A stretch of 39,745 nucleotides of DNA from Arcobacteraceae bacterium (GTDB lineage Bacteria; Campylobacterota; Campylobacteria; Campylobacterales; Arcobacteraceae), in contig JAQUAG010000021.1 in assembly GCA_028687375.1 (NCBI GenBank), positions 1 to 39,745 on the forward strand. Direction: 5' to 3'. The notes under the pieces are model-generated. The model did not search any database. It was not told the DNA's origin and was given only the letters and a program-made list of their open reading frames with translations. Positions 17,213 through 26,731 of the stretch are shown piece by piece. Both the position numbers and the translations under genes were made by a program. The number at the start of each line of letters is the position of its first letter. Positions within the stretch are counted from its first letter, which is position 1.

Positions 17213-17459
17213 CCATTTGAGCTTTTATTATCTCCATAGCTTGATACACTTCATTAAAATGCTCTGGTGTTACATCACTGTTTTTACTCCAATTGACTTG
17301 TATATCACCAGAATATTTAGCCCCAAGTTCCTCTATTTTATCGCCAAATGCACTTAAATCTTGACACATAACAGATTCATCACTTAATGTATCAGTAAGT
17401 CGAATAAACCAACCACCAGCATAATCTTCTTCTATATTTGCTTTAAATTCTACTGCCAT
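17196..17459 (-). CDS. Conserved-looking 87-residue nap operon protein, unknown
   Basis: 87 residues, acidic, with one Cys, no signal peptide and no membrane helix (starts MAVEFKANIEEDYAGGWFIR). I do not recognise a family. It lies between napF (9-base gap) and napL (17-base overlap), with GGAAAAAA upstream of the ATG. This tight coupling on both sides, and its composition unlike the frame shadows, support a real cytoplasmic protein. A role in NapA or NapF assembly, or in NapL export, is conceivable but is only inferred from place. Confidence 0.75.
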   Translation of the reverse strand: MAVEFKANIEEDYAGGWFIRLTDTLSDESVMCQDLSAFGDKIEELGAKYSGDIQVNWSKNSDVTPEHFNEVYQAMEIIKAQMDENNG

Positions 17460-17468
17460 TTTTTTCCT

Positions 17469-17966
17469 TTATTTGGTTTTTGTATCATTTATATTTTTAA
17501 AATCTATTGCACTACTTGGACAAACAGCTACGCAAAAGCCACAGTTTGTACATTTTTCAATATCAATTATAGGTTGAAATACACCATTAAATTTTATAGC
17601 ATCGTCTAAACAAGGATCTTTACAAGAAAAACACATTGTATTATGCCAACTCATACATTTTTCTTTATTTATCTCTATCTCTACTTCTATTGTTTGTTTA
17701 TTTTCTATATTTAAAACATCAGTTGGACAATGAATAGCACAGTCATCACAATAGGTACAACCCCCAAGATTAAAATCTAACTTAGGAGTTTTATCATTCA
17801 TAATGACTATAATCTTCTCTTGACAAAAATTGGCACAAATCCCTTCGCAATTTTGACATTCTTTATTAAAAGAAAACTGATTTAGAAAATAAGGTGGTCG
17901 TACAATAGTCTCTTTTTCTTTCTCTTTTGGTTTAAATAAAAAAGTAAAAATATCTCTTCTTTCCAT
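17469..17966 (-). CDS. napF: NapF-type ferredoxin
   Basis: 165 residues. Four cysteine clusters: CQNCEGICANFC, CTYCDDCAIHCP, CMSWHNTMCFSCKDPC (an atypical spacing), and CTNCGFCVAVCP, which suggest up to four [4Fe-4S] centres. NapF is cytoplasmic and helps in maturation or iron-sulphur loading of NapA. It is separated from napB by 80 bases that hold a strong inverted repeat (17988-18025), so its expression level may differ from the genes before it. Confidence 0.87.
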   Translation of the reverse strand: MERRDIFTFLFKPKEKEKETIVRPPYFLNQFSFNKECQNCEGICANFCQEKIIVIMNDKTPKLDFNLGGCTYCDDCAIHCPTDVLNIENKQTIEVEIEINKEKCMSWHNTMCFSCKDPCLDDAIKFNGVFQPIIDIEKCTNCGFCVAVCPSSAIDFKNINDTKTK

Positions 17967-17987
17967 TGTATCATACTCCCTATTTTT

Positions 17988-18025
17988 ATCGATTACTTTA
18001 ATATTTTACAAAAAAAGTAATCGAT
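17988..18025 (-). promoter_or_regulatory. Strong inverted repeat between napB and napF
   Basis: ATCGATTACTTT (17988-17999) and AAAGTAATCGAT (18014-18025) are perfect 12-base arms around a 14-base loop. It lies between the napB stop and the napF start. No T tract follows in the direction of transcription, so it looks more like a processing or stability hairpin, or a protein site, than a normal terminator. Confidence 0.65.
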
Positions 18026-18046
18026 CTTATTTATTCAAATAGTTAT

Positions 18047-18655
18047 CTATTTGTCATTTAAAGTATCTAAACCTTCTGTAAGTTTAGATCCACTCCAGCT
18101 TGATTTATTTGCACCATCTTTTTTTGTATAAACAGCCTTAAAATTATTTTTTACAAGTTCCCCTTCACTTTGTGGTGCATGACATTGAGAACAATTAAAT
18201 CTTGCATTTACAAGTGTTTCTTGCTCTTTTATAGCTGTTTCATTTTTCATATCATCAACAGTCTTATCAAAAGTTTGACCATCATATTTAGGTAATGGTC
18301 TAAAATTTGTAAAATGTGATTTAGGCACTGGCGTTGCCCCCATACTTGCTGCAACTTCTGGCATATGACAACTAATACATTGATTGTCATTTACAGTAAT
18401 TGGTAACATCCCTTCAACGTCATGTGGAACCATAGGTGGTGCATCTTGAAAAGCTCTCTTTATTTTGTGGCTTGTTCCAGGTGCTGCCTTACCATATTTT
18501 GTTACAGATGGTTTTACGATATCTTCGGCATCTACACTTGTTTTTCTAAGTCCAATAGACTCATCACTTACAGACTGTTTTGAATTAGCAAATCCAGTAA
18601 CAGTTATGAAAGCCATAGCTACCAAACTAAGACCTATTTTAGATATTTGTTTCAT
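18047..18655 (-). CDS. napB: NapB, dihaem cytochrome c subunit
   Basis: 202 residues. Signal peptide (LSLVAMAFITVTGFANS), two CXXCH haem motifs: CISCH (93-97) and CSQCH (155-159), with MVPHDV before the first, typical of NapB. It passes electrons from the quinol side (NapGH) to NapA in the periplasm. It begins 11 bases after the napH stop. A relic of its 3' end is found at 11000-11062. Confidence 0.93.
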   Translation of the reverse strand: MKQISKIGLSLVAMAFITVTGFANSKQSVSDESIGLRKTSVDAEDIVKPSVTKYGKAAPGTSHKIKRAFQDAPPMVPHDVEGMLPITVNDNQCISCHMPEVAASMGATPVPKSHFTNFRPLPKYDGQTFDKTVDDMKNETAIKEQETLVNARFNCSQCHAPQSEGELVKNNFKAVYTKKDGANKSSWSGSKLTEGLDTLNDK

Positions 18656-18666
18656 AATCTTTCTCC

Positions 18667-19473
18667 TTATTTTTTATTTGCTATTAAATTTCTTAAAGAA
18701 AAATTTAATGCATCATCATCACAAACTTCAATGCATCTTGCACAATTTGTACACTCTCCACCAAGAACTTGTTCACTCGATTTTCCAACCATAAACAACA
18801 CTTGATTTTCTGGGCAAACTTCTTTACATTTCATACATAAAGTACATTTCTCCTCTTGGTGATTTACCCGTATAAGGCTAAATCTTCCAACTAAAGAATA
18901 AAATCCACCTAATGGACAAATATGTCCACACCAACCATTTTTTAAAACAAAAAGATCAAAAAGAAAAATAATAATTATCGCTCCAAAACCAAAGCCAAAA
19001 CCAAAGATTATCCCTCTATGCACCATAGATATTGGTGAAATGAACTCAAATGCTGTAACACCCATCAAAACTGACAATACTAAACTAAGTACTAAAATCC
19101 AATATCTCATAGCTCTAGAAGCTGGTTGTTTTTTTTCAATTTGATTGAGATGCAATTTTCTTCTTAGATAATTTGCACTATCTGTAATGACATTTACAGG
19201 GCAAACCCAAGAACAAAAAGCTCTTCCTCCAACTATTCCGTAAAAGAAAAAAACAATTAAAGCACCAACAAAGATATCTGTAGTGATAATTGCACCTGCT
19301 GCAAACATCTGTATCACAGCATATGGATCACTCATAGGGATAGTTCCTAAAATTAGTGAGGAACTTAAATCTCCAACTAAAATATTCCATCCCCAAGCAT
19401 TTGCACCAAAATAAAGTAACATCAAAGATATTTGAGTAACTCTTCTTAATATTAAATATTTGTGTTTAATCAT
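18667..19473 (-). CDS. napH: NapH, membrane quinol dehydrogenase subunit
   Basis: 268 residues. Four membrane helices, two CXXXCP motifs on the cytoplasmic side (CSWVCPVN and CGHICPLG) and two C-terminal [4Fe-4S] ferredoxin clusters (CTLCMKCKEVCPEN and CTNCARCIEVCDDD). With NapG it takes electrons from menaquinol in place of NapC, which is absent here. It overlaps napG by eight bases. Confidence 0.93.
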   Translation of the reverse strand: MIKHKYLILRRVTQISLMLLYFGANAWGWNILVGDLSSSLILGTIPMSDPYAVIQMFAAGAIITTDIFVGALIVFFFYGIVGGRAFCSWVCPVNVITDSANYLRRKLHLNQIEKKQPASRAMRYWILVLSLVLSVLMGVTAFEFISPISMVHRGIIFGFGFGFGAIIIIFLFDLFVLKNGWCGHICPLGGFYSLVGRFSLIRVNHQEEKCTLCMKCKEVCPENQVLFMVGKSSEQVLGGECTNCARCIEVCDDDALNFSLRNLIANKK

Positions 19474-20257
19474 CTAAAAGTCCCCCCATATCGTTAAGTG
19501 AATCAACTGCTTTTTGATTACTTATTTTTGTTGTCGTTGTTTCACTAACAGCTGTTTCAAGTCTTTTTTCATCCGCTTTATCCCAACCTTTTACATAGTG
19601 ATCTCCAGCTTTTCCTAAAACTATCTCTCTTGGAAGAACAATAATAGAAGCTTTTTGAGTTACACAAGCTCTTTCACATAATCCACATCCAGTACAAATA
19701 TCACTATCAACAACTGGTGTTAAAAATGCGTGTTTTCCTGTTCTTTCATTTCTTGCATAATCAAGTTTAATAGCTTTATCCAAAAGGGGACAAGCTCTAT
19801 AACAAGCATCACATTGGATTCCCCAATAAGCAATACAATTTTTACTATCTACTATTGCTACACCCATCTGTGCTTTATTGATATCAAGCTTCCCATCTGT
19901 GCTTATTTTTGTAATATCCAATGCTCCACTTGGACAAACAGGAACACATGGAATATCAGGACACATATAACAAGGGATCTCTCTTGGTGTAAAATATGGT
20001 GTACCAATTGGTTTATTATCCCCTGGTTTTGCTAGGAGAAGTGTATTGTAAGGACACGCTTCTACACACATTCCACATTTGATACAAGTTGCAAGGAAAT
20101 CTTCCTCTTTGAGTGCACCTGGTGGTCTAAGGAGTAATTTTGAAGCTGTTGCTTCATCAATATAAGCACTCCATATAAGTCCACCTAAAGCAGCAAGACC
20201 TGTTGCTCTAGCGACTGTTAAAAAGAATTTTCGTCTTTCACTTATTGTTTCACTCAT
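19466..20257 (-). CDS. napG: NapG, ferredoxin-type periplasmic subunit
   Basis: 263 residues. The N-terminus has a Tat-like signal (ERRKFFLTVARATGLAALGG), followed by four [4Fe-4S] cluster motifs (CIKCGMCVEACP, CYMCPDIPCVPVCP, CDACYRACP and CTGCGLCERACV). It forms an electron path between NapH and NapB on the periplasmic side. The 32-base gap after napA and the overlap with napH place it firmly in the operon. Confidence 0.93.
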   Translation of the reverse strand: MSETISERRKFFLTVARATGLAALGGLIWSAYIDEATASKLLLRPPGALKEEDFLATCIKCGMCVEACPYNTLLLAKPGDNKPIGTPYFTPREIPCYMCPDIPCVPVCPSGALDITKISTDGKLDINKAQMGVAIVDSKNCIAYWGIQCDACYRACPLLDKAIKLDYARNERTGKHAFLTPVVDSDICTGCGLCERACVTQKASIIVLPREIVLGKAGDHYVKGWDKADEKRLETAVSETTTTKISNQKAVDSLNDMGGLLDD

Positions 20258-20289
20258 CTTTTTCTCTTTTTATTTTTTATTTTTTATTT

Positions 20290-23106
20290 TTATGCTTTAT
20301 AGATTTTAACCGCACATTTTTTATAATCTGTTTGACCAGATTGTGGACAAGTAGCATCTAAACAAACTTTGTTGATAAATACTTTTTCATCAAACCAAGG
20401 TACAAATACAAGCCCACGTGATGGTCTATTTCTCCCTCTTGTTTCAACTCTAGCTTTTACTTTTCCTCTTCTACTTTCTACCCAACAAAGTTCACCTTGT
20501 TTTACACCATAAGTTTTAGCATCACTAGGGTGCATATAACAAAGTGCTTCAGGAACAGCTCGATACAATTCAGGAACCCTCATAGTCATAGTACCACTAT
20601 GCCAGTGTTCAAGAACTCTTCCTGTACAAAGCCATACTGGATATTTAGTATCTGGCATTTCAGGTGGATCCATATAAGGTCGTGCGAAAATTTTTGCTTT
20701 ATTTTTTAAGGCAGTTTTTGTTTTATTTGTAACACCTTTTAAATCTCCAAATGGTAACTCTTTTGCAATAGTTCCATAAAATGCGAAATCTGTATCTCCT
20801 GTTTCTGCTCCATATTTTTTAGCATAAGGGTCATACTTAACATTAAATCTCCATTGTGTTTCTTTTCCATTTACTACTGGCCATTTAAGCCCTCTTACTC
20901 TATGATATGTGTCAAAATCAGCTAAATCGTGTGCATGACCTCTACCAAAATCAGCATACTCTTCAAAAAGATATTTTTGGATAAAGAACCCGTATCCTGT
21001 AAATACTTTCCCATCACTTCCAACAACTTTTCTTTTATCTCCATAACCTTCACTATTATCATACCCTTTTTGAATTGGATCATTTTGATTGAGTTTATAA
21101 CTTTTTGCTCTATTATTTGCAAATAAAATATCAAACATTGTTGTATTTTCATTATATCCCATTGCTTTTGCTTGCTCTATCATACTTGGAAGAGGCTCTT
21201 TTCTAGGTCCACTTGGAGCATAACCACCCCAAACATCTTTTACTGTAAATCTTTTTGATAATTCAACCCATTGCCAAGTATCACTCATAGCATCACCTAC
21301 AGGTAAAACTTGTTGTCTCCAGTGTTGTGTTCTTCTTTCAGCATTTCCATAAGCTCCCCATTTTTCATAAATCATAGCAGATGGTAAAATTAAGTCAGAT
21401 ACTTTTGCAGAAATTCCAGGATATCCATCTGAAGTAACGATGAAATTATCCATCTCTCTTGCTGCTTTGATCCAGTGAGTTGCACTTGCTGTATCTTGAT
21501 ATGGATTACATACATTTACCCAAGCAAATTTAATAAGTCCATCTTCAATATCTCTATGAATTCTCATAATATCTTGCGTTCCAACAGGATTGATTGTACC
21601 TTCTGGTACTTTCCATACATTTTCAGTTATTTTTCTATGTTTTGGATTTGCAACCATCATATCTGCAGGTAATCTGTGTGTAAATGTTCCTACTTCTCTT
21701 GCCGTTCCACAAGCACTTGGTTGTCCTGTTAGTGAAAATGCACCCGAACCTGGTTTTGCTTGTTTATTAAGTAAAAAGTGAACATTATATGAAAGTGTAT
21801 TTACCCAAGTTCCTCTTGTATGTTGATTCATACCCATTGTCCAGAAACTTACAACCTTTCTATCTTTTTCAATATACAATGATGCTAAAGTTTCTAATTT
21901 TTTCTTAAATTCTTCAATATCCTCATCAGGATTTCCTTTTGAGATTTTTGCTACATAATCTAATGTATAAGGCTCAAGAAATTTTTTATAATCTTCAAAT
22001 GAGATCTCCCAGTGTGCAAGTCCAGCATTTTTATTTACCATAGTATCACCCTCTTTGTACCCATAAGGTGCAAGTGCTGGTGCTTCTTTTGCTGACACTA
22101 CTTTTTTCATCTCTTTAGAGATTGTTTCCATCTCAAGTGCTGAATATTTTCCATCTTTGATAGATTTCTCATCAGATCTTCTCATACCATAACCCATATT
22201 TACTGGTGATGCACAAAAAATCATATGTTTTTTTACAAAATCCCAATCAATAGCTTCTGGATGATTATAAACTATTTCGTGAGCGATATAGTTCCATAAT
22301 GCAAGGTCAGTACTTGGAGAGAAAATGATTTCAATATCTGCTAAATCTGAAGTTCTATGTCTATATGTTGACATATTAATAACTTTTACTTTATCAGGAT
22401 TTGATAGTTTTCTATCTGTTACCCTTGACCAAAGAATTGGATGCATCTCTGCCATATTTGAACCCCAAGAAACAATAGTATCAGTTAGCTCAATATCATC
22501 ATAACATCCACTTGGCTCATCGATACCAAATGTTTGGTAAAACCCAACAACAGCACTTGCCATACAATGTCTTGCATTTGGATCAAAGGCATTTGATCTA
22601 AATCCACCTTTCATCATTTTTTGTGCAGCATACCCTTCCATAACAGTATATTGTCCAGATGCAAAAATTCCTACAGCTTCAGGTCCACCAGATTTTAATG
22701 CTTTTTTGATATGAACTTCCATCTCATCAAAAGCTCTTTTCCATGAAACTGGAGCAAATTTACCATTTTTATCAAAATTTCCTTTTGCATCCATTCTTAA
22801 AAGAGGAGTTTGTAGTCTGTCAGCTCCATACATAATTTTTGCGTTAAAGTACCCTTTGATACAATTAAGCCCTCTATTTACTGGGGCTGCTGGATCCCCT
22901 TTTACTGCTACAATTTTTCCATCTTTTGTAGCCATCATAATTCCACAACCTGTACCACAAAATCTACAAGCCGCCTTATCCCATCTCCAACCACTTTGAG
23001 CAGTTTTTGATGCTGCTTGCATAGCTGATGGCACAGCCATACCAACCGCCGCTGCTGCACTTGCAGCTGCAGAACTTTTTAAGAAATCTCTTCTTGAAAG
23101 TGACAT
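20290..23106 (-). CDS. napA: NapA, periplasmic nitrate reductase catalytic subunit
   Basis: 938 residues from ATG at 23106, chosen for its AAGGAG six bases upstream; the frame opens 11 codons earlier without a site. Tat signal ([11 protein letters not shown], then an alanine-rich stretch), an N-terminal [4Fe-4S] motif ([18 protein letters not shown], fourth Cys in GLNCIKGY), and the bis-MGD domain with the molybdenum-binding Cys in [11 protein letters not shown]. The length and the insert about residues 340-410 fit the long Campylobacterota NapA. It reduces nitrate to nitrite in the periplasm. It heads the operon, under a Crp/Fnr-type promoter (23172-23185), and needs the cofactor made with MoeA and MobB encoded on the other side. 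Confidence 0.95.
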   Translation of the reverse strand: MSLSRRDFLKSSAAASAAAAVGMAVPSAMQAASKTAQSGWRWDKAACRFCGTGCGIMMATKDGKIVAVKGDPAAPVNRGLNCIKGYFNAKIMYGADRLQTPLLRMDAKGNFDKNGKFAPVSWKRAFDEMEVHIKKALKSGGPEAVGIFASGQYTVMEGYAAQKMMKGGFRSNAFDPNARHCMASAVVGFYQTFGIDEPSGCYDDIELTDTIVSWGSNMAEMHPILWSRVTDRKLSNPDKVKVINMSTYRHRTSDLADIEIIFSPSTDLALWNYIAHEIVYNHPEAIDWDFVKKHMIFCASPVNMGYGMRRSDEKSIKDGKYSALEMETISKEMKKVVSAKEAPALAPYGYKEGDTMVNKNAGLAHWEISFEDYKKFLEPYTLDYVAKISKGNPDEDIEEFKKKLETLASLYIEKDRKVVSFWTMGMNQHTRGTWVNTLSYNVHFLLNKQAKPGSGAFSLTGQPSACGTAREVGTFTHRLPADMMVANPKHRKITENVWKVPEGTINPVGTQDIMRIHRDIEDGLIKFAWVNVCNPYQDTASATHWIKAAREMDNFIVTSDGYPGISAKVSDLILPSAMIYEKWGAYGNAERRTQHWRQQVLPVGDAMSDTWQWVELSKRFTVKDVWGGYAPSGPRKEPLPSMIEQAKAMGYNENTTMFDILFANNRAKSYKLNQNDPIQKGYDNSEGYGDKRKVVGSDGKVFTGYGFFIQKYLFEEYADFGRGHAHDLADFDTYHRVRGLKWPVVNGKETQWRFNVKYDPYAKKYGAETGDTDFAFYGTIAKELPFGDLKGVTNKTKTALKNKAKIFARPYMDPPEMPDTKYPVWLCTGRVLEHWHSGTMTMRVPELYRAVPEALCYMHPSDAKTYGVKQGELCWVESRRGKVKARVETRGRNRPSRGLVFVPWFDEKVFINKVCLDATCPQSGQTDYKKCAVKIYKA

Positions 23107-23171
23107 ACTATTCTCCTTTTTTAAAATATTTTTAAACATTAGAAGTGTAACAAGAAGAAAAACTTTAAGGC

Positions 23172-23185
23172 TTGACCTATGTCAA
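23172..23185 (-). promoter_or_regulatory. Crp/Fnr-type box and class II promoter of napA
   Basis: Perfect palindrome TTGACCTATGTCAA centred 72 bases upstream of the napA ATG. On the minus strand TACACT (23144-23149) lies where the -10 would be if the box is centred at -41.5. Confidence 0.75.
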
Positions 23186-23215
23186 ATTTTGATAGTTTAT
23201 TTTTTTTGATATAAG

Positions 23216-23229
23216 TCAAGAAAAAGTTT
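23216..23229 (+). promoter_or_regulatory. Crp/Fnr-type box and class II promoter of the Crp/Fnr gene
   Basis: TTGATATAAGTCAA, centred 59 bases upstream of the ATG at 23282. TATACT (23252-23257) is in -10 position for a box at -41.5. This would give self-control of the regulator. The centre of the napA box is 44 bases away. Confidence 0.7.
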
Positions 23230-23236
23230 ACTTAAA

Positions 23237-23265
23237 AAATATATACTTAAGTAAATAAAATAAAA
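23237..23265. promoter_or_regulatory. Inverted repeat over the -10 and start region of the Crp/Fnr gene
   Basis: TTTACTTAA (23237-23245) and TTAAGTAAA (23257-23265) are perfect arms separated by 11 bases and cover the likely -10 (23252-23257) and start site. It may be a second operator. Confidence 0.4.
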
Positions 23266-23281
23266 GATATGGATGCTATAA

Positions 23282-23944
23282 ATGTTGGAGAAGATTATTC
23301 AAACTATCAATCTTTTTAAAAATACTACGCACGATGAATTAGAGCTATTAGCCTCAATTTCAAGTGCATCAAAATATGAAAAAGATGCCCTTTTATACTA
23401 TGAAGCAGAATCAACTGATAAACTACTATTTCTAGTTAGTGGGCTTTTAAAAGTTTATAAAATAGATAAATATGATAATGAAATCTTTTTATACTATATC
23501 TATCCAAATAATATGATCTCTGAATTATCAAATTTAGAAGAAAATAGAATTCGTTGTTTTTCAAATACAGTTTTTATTGAAGATAGTATTATGTTATCAA
23601 TTGATTTCAAAAAATTTAAAGAGTTATTTTTATACAAAAATGAGTTAACACAAAATTTTATTCAAGAATTGATTTATAAAAATCAACAACTCCAATGTAT
23701 TATAAATAGGGAACTTGTATTTGATGCAACATCAAAAGTAGCCTATATGCTTATTAATGATCTAGATATTTTTAACAAACTAAAAAGAAATGAGGTTTCA
23801 TTGTTACTTCATATTCAGCCTGAAACTCTCTCTAGAGTATTAAAAAAGCTCCAAAGAAATGAGGTTATTTCAATAGATAAAGGTATAATCGAAATCGAAA
23901 AATACGATGAATTAAAATTTTTATATACAGGATTAAAAGAATGA
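23282..23944 (+). CDS. Crp/Fnr-family transcription regulator of the nap locus
   Basis: 220 residues. Cyclic-nucleotide-like beta-roll (about 15-125, LLYYEAESTDKLLFLVSGLLKVYK), dimer helix (about 125-145), and a C-terminal helix-turn-helix (about 160-215, HIQPETLSRVLKKLQRNEVI). There is no N-terminal Fnr cysteine cluster, so it does not bind an iron-sulphur centre like Fnr and is more like NssR or Dnr-type regulators. It is divergent from napA. Boxes at napA, its own gene, moeA and nnrS suggest one regulon. Its stop overlaps the start of the PilJ/NarX-like gene by four bases. Confidence 0.87.
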   Translation: MLEKIIQTINLFKNTTHDELELLASISSASKYEKDALLYYEAESTDKLLFLVSGLLKVYKIDKYDNEIFLYYIYPNNMISELSNLEENRIRCFSNTVFIEDSIMLSIDFKKFKELFLYKNELTQNFIQELIYKNQQLQCIINRELVFDATSKVAYMLINDLDIFNKLKRNEVSLLLHIQPETLSRVLKKLQRNEVISIDKGIIEIEKYDELKFLYTGLKE

Positions 23945-24927
23945 GCCATATTAGTGTAAGTCAAAAAATCAAAATCATAGGGTCATTTCTACTCTTAACT
24001 GTTTTTATCGTTATTAGTGTCACAATTTATCTCAATCAAAAAAATAAAAAAGATGCATTAACAGTAAATATGGCAGGGAAACAAAGGATGCTCACTCAAA
24101 AAATAACAAAAAATATCTTTCAGCTGTACCAAACAAAATCTCATAATTTTACAGAAATTGACGAAGCTGTTAGAGAGTTTGAATCAAGTCTGAAGATTTT
24201 ACAGTACGGAGATGAAAACCTAAATATATCTCCCGTCCCAAATGATGAAATTCAAAAGAATATAGAAAAAGTTACAATACTTTGGGTTGAGTTTTCTAAA
24301 AATATTGCCATATTCAAAAATGCGTTAGTTCAAACTGATACAGCTAAACTTGATGAAGCTTTAGTTTATTTTGAAAAATCTAATAATATTTTACTTAATG
24401 AAGTTGATAAAATTGTTACACTTTACACTAACCATATTGAAACTAAAAATGCATTTATAAAAAACTTCCAGTATGTATCTTTTGCTTTTTTACTTATTTT
24501 TGCTATTTATTCAATCGTCCAATTAAAACAAATTGAAGAGCATGCAAAAGATTTTATAAAAAAATCAAAACAGATGAGTCAAGCTAATTTTGAAAATATA
24601 TCCCCTTTGGATGTTGATTCGGAGAAAGAATTTGTTGAGATTGCTGATAATCTCAATTGTTTTATAAACAAAGTTTCATCTGCTATGAACTATTCTCAAA
24701 ATGCACTAGAACAATCAAAACTTGCATCTGAAAAACTTGAAAATTTAACAGATGAATTTAGTGTGATTATAAAAGAGCTAGAAAATAGGTCAGATGTTGT
24801 GAAACAAATTGATAAAAGTGAAGATATAGTAATTGAATCAACCGAGGAACTTTTAAAAACAACGAAGAAGTTGCAACTATTAAAAAAAGAACTCGATATG
24901 TTACTTTTAAATTGTAAACAAAAGTAA
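23941..24927 (+). CDS. PilJ/NarX-type membrane sensor without an output domain
   Basis: 328 residues. First helix about 12-31, a periplasmic domain of about 140 residues with the P-box-like motif NMAGKQRMLTQKI (43-55), as in the PilJ_N/NarX-type nitrate/nitrite sensing family, second helix about 174-193, then a cytoplasmic coiled coil to the end (about 200-328). No histidine kinase, HATPase, MCP or cyclase motifs are present. It overlaps the Crp/Fnr gene by four bases (ATGA), so the two are translationally coupled. The simplest guess is that it senses nitrate or nitrite and acts on the Crp/Fnr protein or a partner by direct contact. Confidence 0.78.
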   Translation: MSHISVSQKIKIIGSFLLLTVFIVISVTIYLNQKNKKDALTVNMAGKQRMLTQKITKNIFQLYQTKSHNFTEIDEAVREFESSLKILQYGDENLNISPVPNDEIQKNIEKVTILWVEFSKNIAIFKNALVQTDTAKLDEALVYFEKSNNILLNEVDKIVTLYTNHIETKNAFIKNFQYVSFAFLLIFAIYSIVQLKQIEEHAKDFIKKSKQMSQANFENISPLDVDSEKEFVEIADNLNCFINKVSSAMNYSQNALEQSKLASEKLENLTDEFSVIIKELENRSDVVKQIDKSEDIVIESTEELLKTTKKLQLLKKELDMLLLNCKQK

Positions 24928-24943
24928 CAACACTCTATGCATA

Positions 24944-25444
24944 CTATGGATTAGAAATATTTTTTCCATTTGCATCAATCCACATTATAATCTTTTCAAC
25001 ATCATTCAAATCTAGATGTTCACAACTTTGTGGGATTTGGCTAGATTGAATTGTTTCATCTGTAGCAATAGCATCAGAGATATCAAAGTAGTTTTCATTT
25101 AATTCATTTCTAAAAATAGCAATTCTTGGAAGTGGTATAGTTTTTAATCCCTCAACAAGCAAATAATCAAATTCTCCAAAAACTTGTGCAATCTCTTCAA
25201 TTTGAGTTGTCTCTTTTTTAAAGATAGTTGTTCTTGTAGGAGATACTACAGCTACACTAGCACCAGTATGACTAAATTTATAGCTATCTTTCCCCTCTTT
25301 GTCGAAGATTGCCTTATCATGTGGGTCGTGTTTGATGATACAAACTTTATATCCTAAAGATTGTAACTGTGTTGATAGTTTTACTATAAGGGTAGTTTTC
25401 CCACTATTTGAAGGTCCTGTAAATGCTACTGCTAATTGTTTCAT
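24944..25444 (-). CDS. mobB: MobB, molybdopterin-guanine dinucleotide adaptor GTPase
   Basis: 166 residues. Walker A GPSNSGKTTLIVKL (10-23), IIKHDPHD and YKFSHTGASVAVVSP, then LLVEGLKTIPLPRIAIFR, all typical of MobB. MobB assists MobA in attaching GMP to molybdopterin, a step needed for the bis-MGD cofactor of NapA. The gene follows moeA with a 16-base gap and converges on the PilJ-like gene with 16 bases between the stops. MobA is not in the window. Confidence 0.88.
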   Translation of the reverse strand: MKQLAVAFTGPSNSGKTTLIVKLSTQLQSLGYKVCIIKHDPHDKAIFDKEGKDSYKFSHTGASVAVVSPTRTTIFKKETTQIEEIAQVFGEFDYLLVEGLKTIPLPRIAIFRNELNENYFDISDAIATDETIQSSQIPQSCEHLDLNDVEKIIMWIDANGKNISNP

Positions 25445-25460
25445 ATTTTATCCATTCTAT

Positions 25461-26678
25461 TTAATTAAAAAAATCTTTTTTTGTATCTGTAAAAAACTTC
25501 CAGTTTATTGGAAGTATTTTTACTTTCTCATCTTCATTTATATGTTCTATATTTTTCCCAAGTACCATCATACTATTACAATTATGAAGTACCCCAACCA
25601 TACCTGGAAGTCTTTTACTTGATGGTATAAAACAGCTTCCATCAAAGAAACCAGGTATTATTGTAGTTCTCCCTTGTTTATTGTTAAGCACTTCTCCTAA
25701 CTTTGTTTCAATATAGTTATGGTAGATATTTTTATTTCCAGCTAATTTTTGAAGGATTATTTTCCCAAAAGCTTCAAAAATAAGAGCAGCTGCAAGTGGA
25801 TTTCCAGGGAGATTTAAAACATAGGTTTTCCCTATTTTCCCAAAAAGAGTTGGTTTCCCTGGTTTGATTGTAATCCCATCAAAAAGTATCTCCATATTAA
25901 AAGATTCAAAAGCCTCTTTAGTAAAATCAGCCTCCCCTACACTAATCCCACCACTAGTGATAATAAAATCAGAATACAAAGAGTTTTCAATCATCTCTTT
26001 TAATGATTCTACGGTATCTTTTGCCATCCCTACAAATGTCACATCAGCACCTAACTCTTTTGCACGAGCTAAAAGTGTTGGTGTATTTGAGTTATAAACT
26101 TGATACTCTTCTATCTTTTCATAATGAAGTTTTAGCTCCTCACCACTTGTAAAAACGCAAACTTTAGGTTGTCTATAAACTTTGATATGAGTTATCCCTT
26201 GACTAGCTAATATTGTAGAAGTTGCATAGTTTATCTCATCACCATCACTTAAAAGTTTTTCACCATTTTTAATATCTTCACCTATAAATCTCATATGTTG
26301 ATATTTTTTAATATTATTTGGTAAAGAGATACACTCATCATCTAAAATCTCAACATTTTCTTGCGGAACAACCGCTTCCACCGATGATGGAACTCTAGCA
26401 CCTGTCATAATTTTAATAACTTCACCATCATTTATGATTGGCTCTTTATTACTTCCTGCAAGAACTGTTTCAATAACTTTTACTTTTTTCCCAATATCTG
26501 CCAATCTTACCCCATAACCATCCATTGCAGAATTGTTATATGTTGGAAGATTGTATATTGCAAAAATATCTTGAGCTAATATTCTATCTTTTGCATTCTC
26601 TATTGGAACTATTTCAAAAGATACTTTTTGGACATTTGATATTATTATCTCTAATGCTTTTTTAATACAGATTGCCAT
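25461..26678 (-). CDS. moeA: MoeA, molybdopterin molybdenumtransferase
   Basis: 405 residues from ATG at 26678, chosen for the AAGGA just upstream; the frame opens 12 codons earlier without a site. MoeA features: NSAMDGYGV near residue 52, IMTGARVPSSVEAVVPQE, VFTSGEELK, VYNSNTPTLLA, IITSGGISVGEADF, LNLPGNPLAAALIFEAF. It inserts molybdenum into molybdopterin. Its promoter has a Crp/Fnr-type box like that of napA, which links cofactor supply to enzyme production. Confidence 0.92.
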   Translation of the reverse strand: MAICIKKALEIIISNVQKVSFEIVPIENAKDRILAQDIFAIYNLPTYNNSAMDGYGVRLADIGKKVKVIETVLAGSNKEPIINDGEVIKIMTGARVPSSVEAVVPQENVEILDDECISLPNNIKKYQHMRFIGEDIKNGEKLLSDGDEINYATSTILASQGITHIKVYRQPKVCVFTSGEELKLHYEKIEEYQVYNSNTPTLLARAKELGADVTFVGMAKDTVESLKEMIENSLYSDFIITSGGISVGEADFTKEAFESFNMEILFDGITIKPGKPTLFGKIGKTYVLNLPGNPLAAALIFEAFGKIILQKLAGNKNIYHNYIETKLGEVLNNKQGRTTIIPGFFDGSCFIPSSKRLPGMVGVLHNCNSMMVLGKNIEHINEDEKVKILPINWKFFTDTKKDFFN

Positions 26679-26731
26679 ATGATTTTCCTTGATATATTTA
26701 CATATGTTACCCATTTTGTTATTTTAAACTC

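Noticed and set aside
20922-21152. 76-residue minus frame and 65-residue plus frame inside napA
   Set aside because: They overlap conserved NapA coding sequence in other frames and have no ribosome site or family features.
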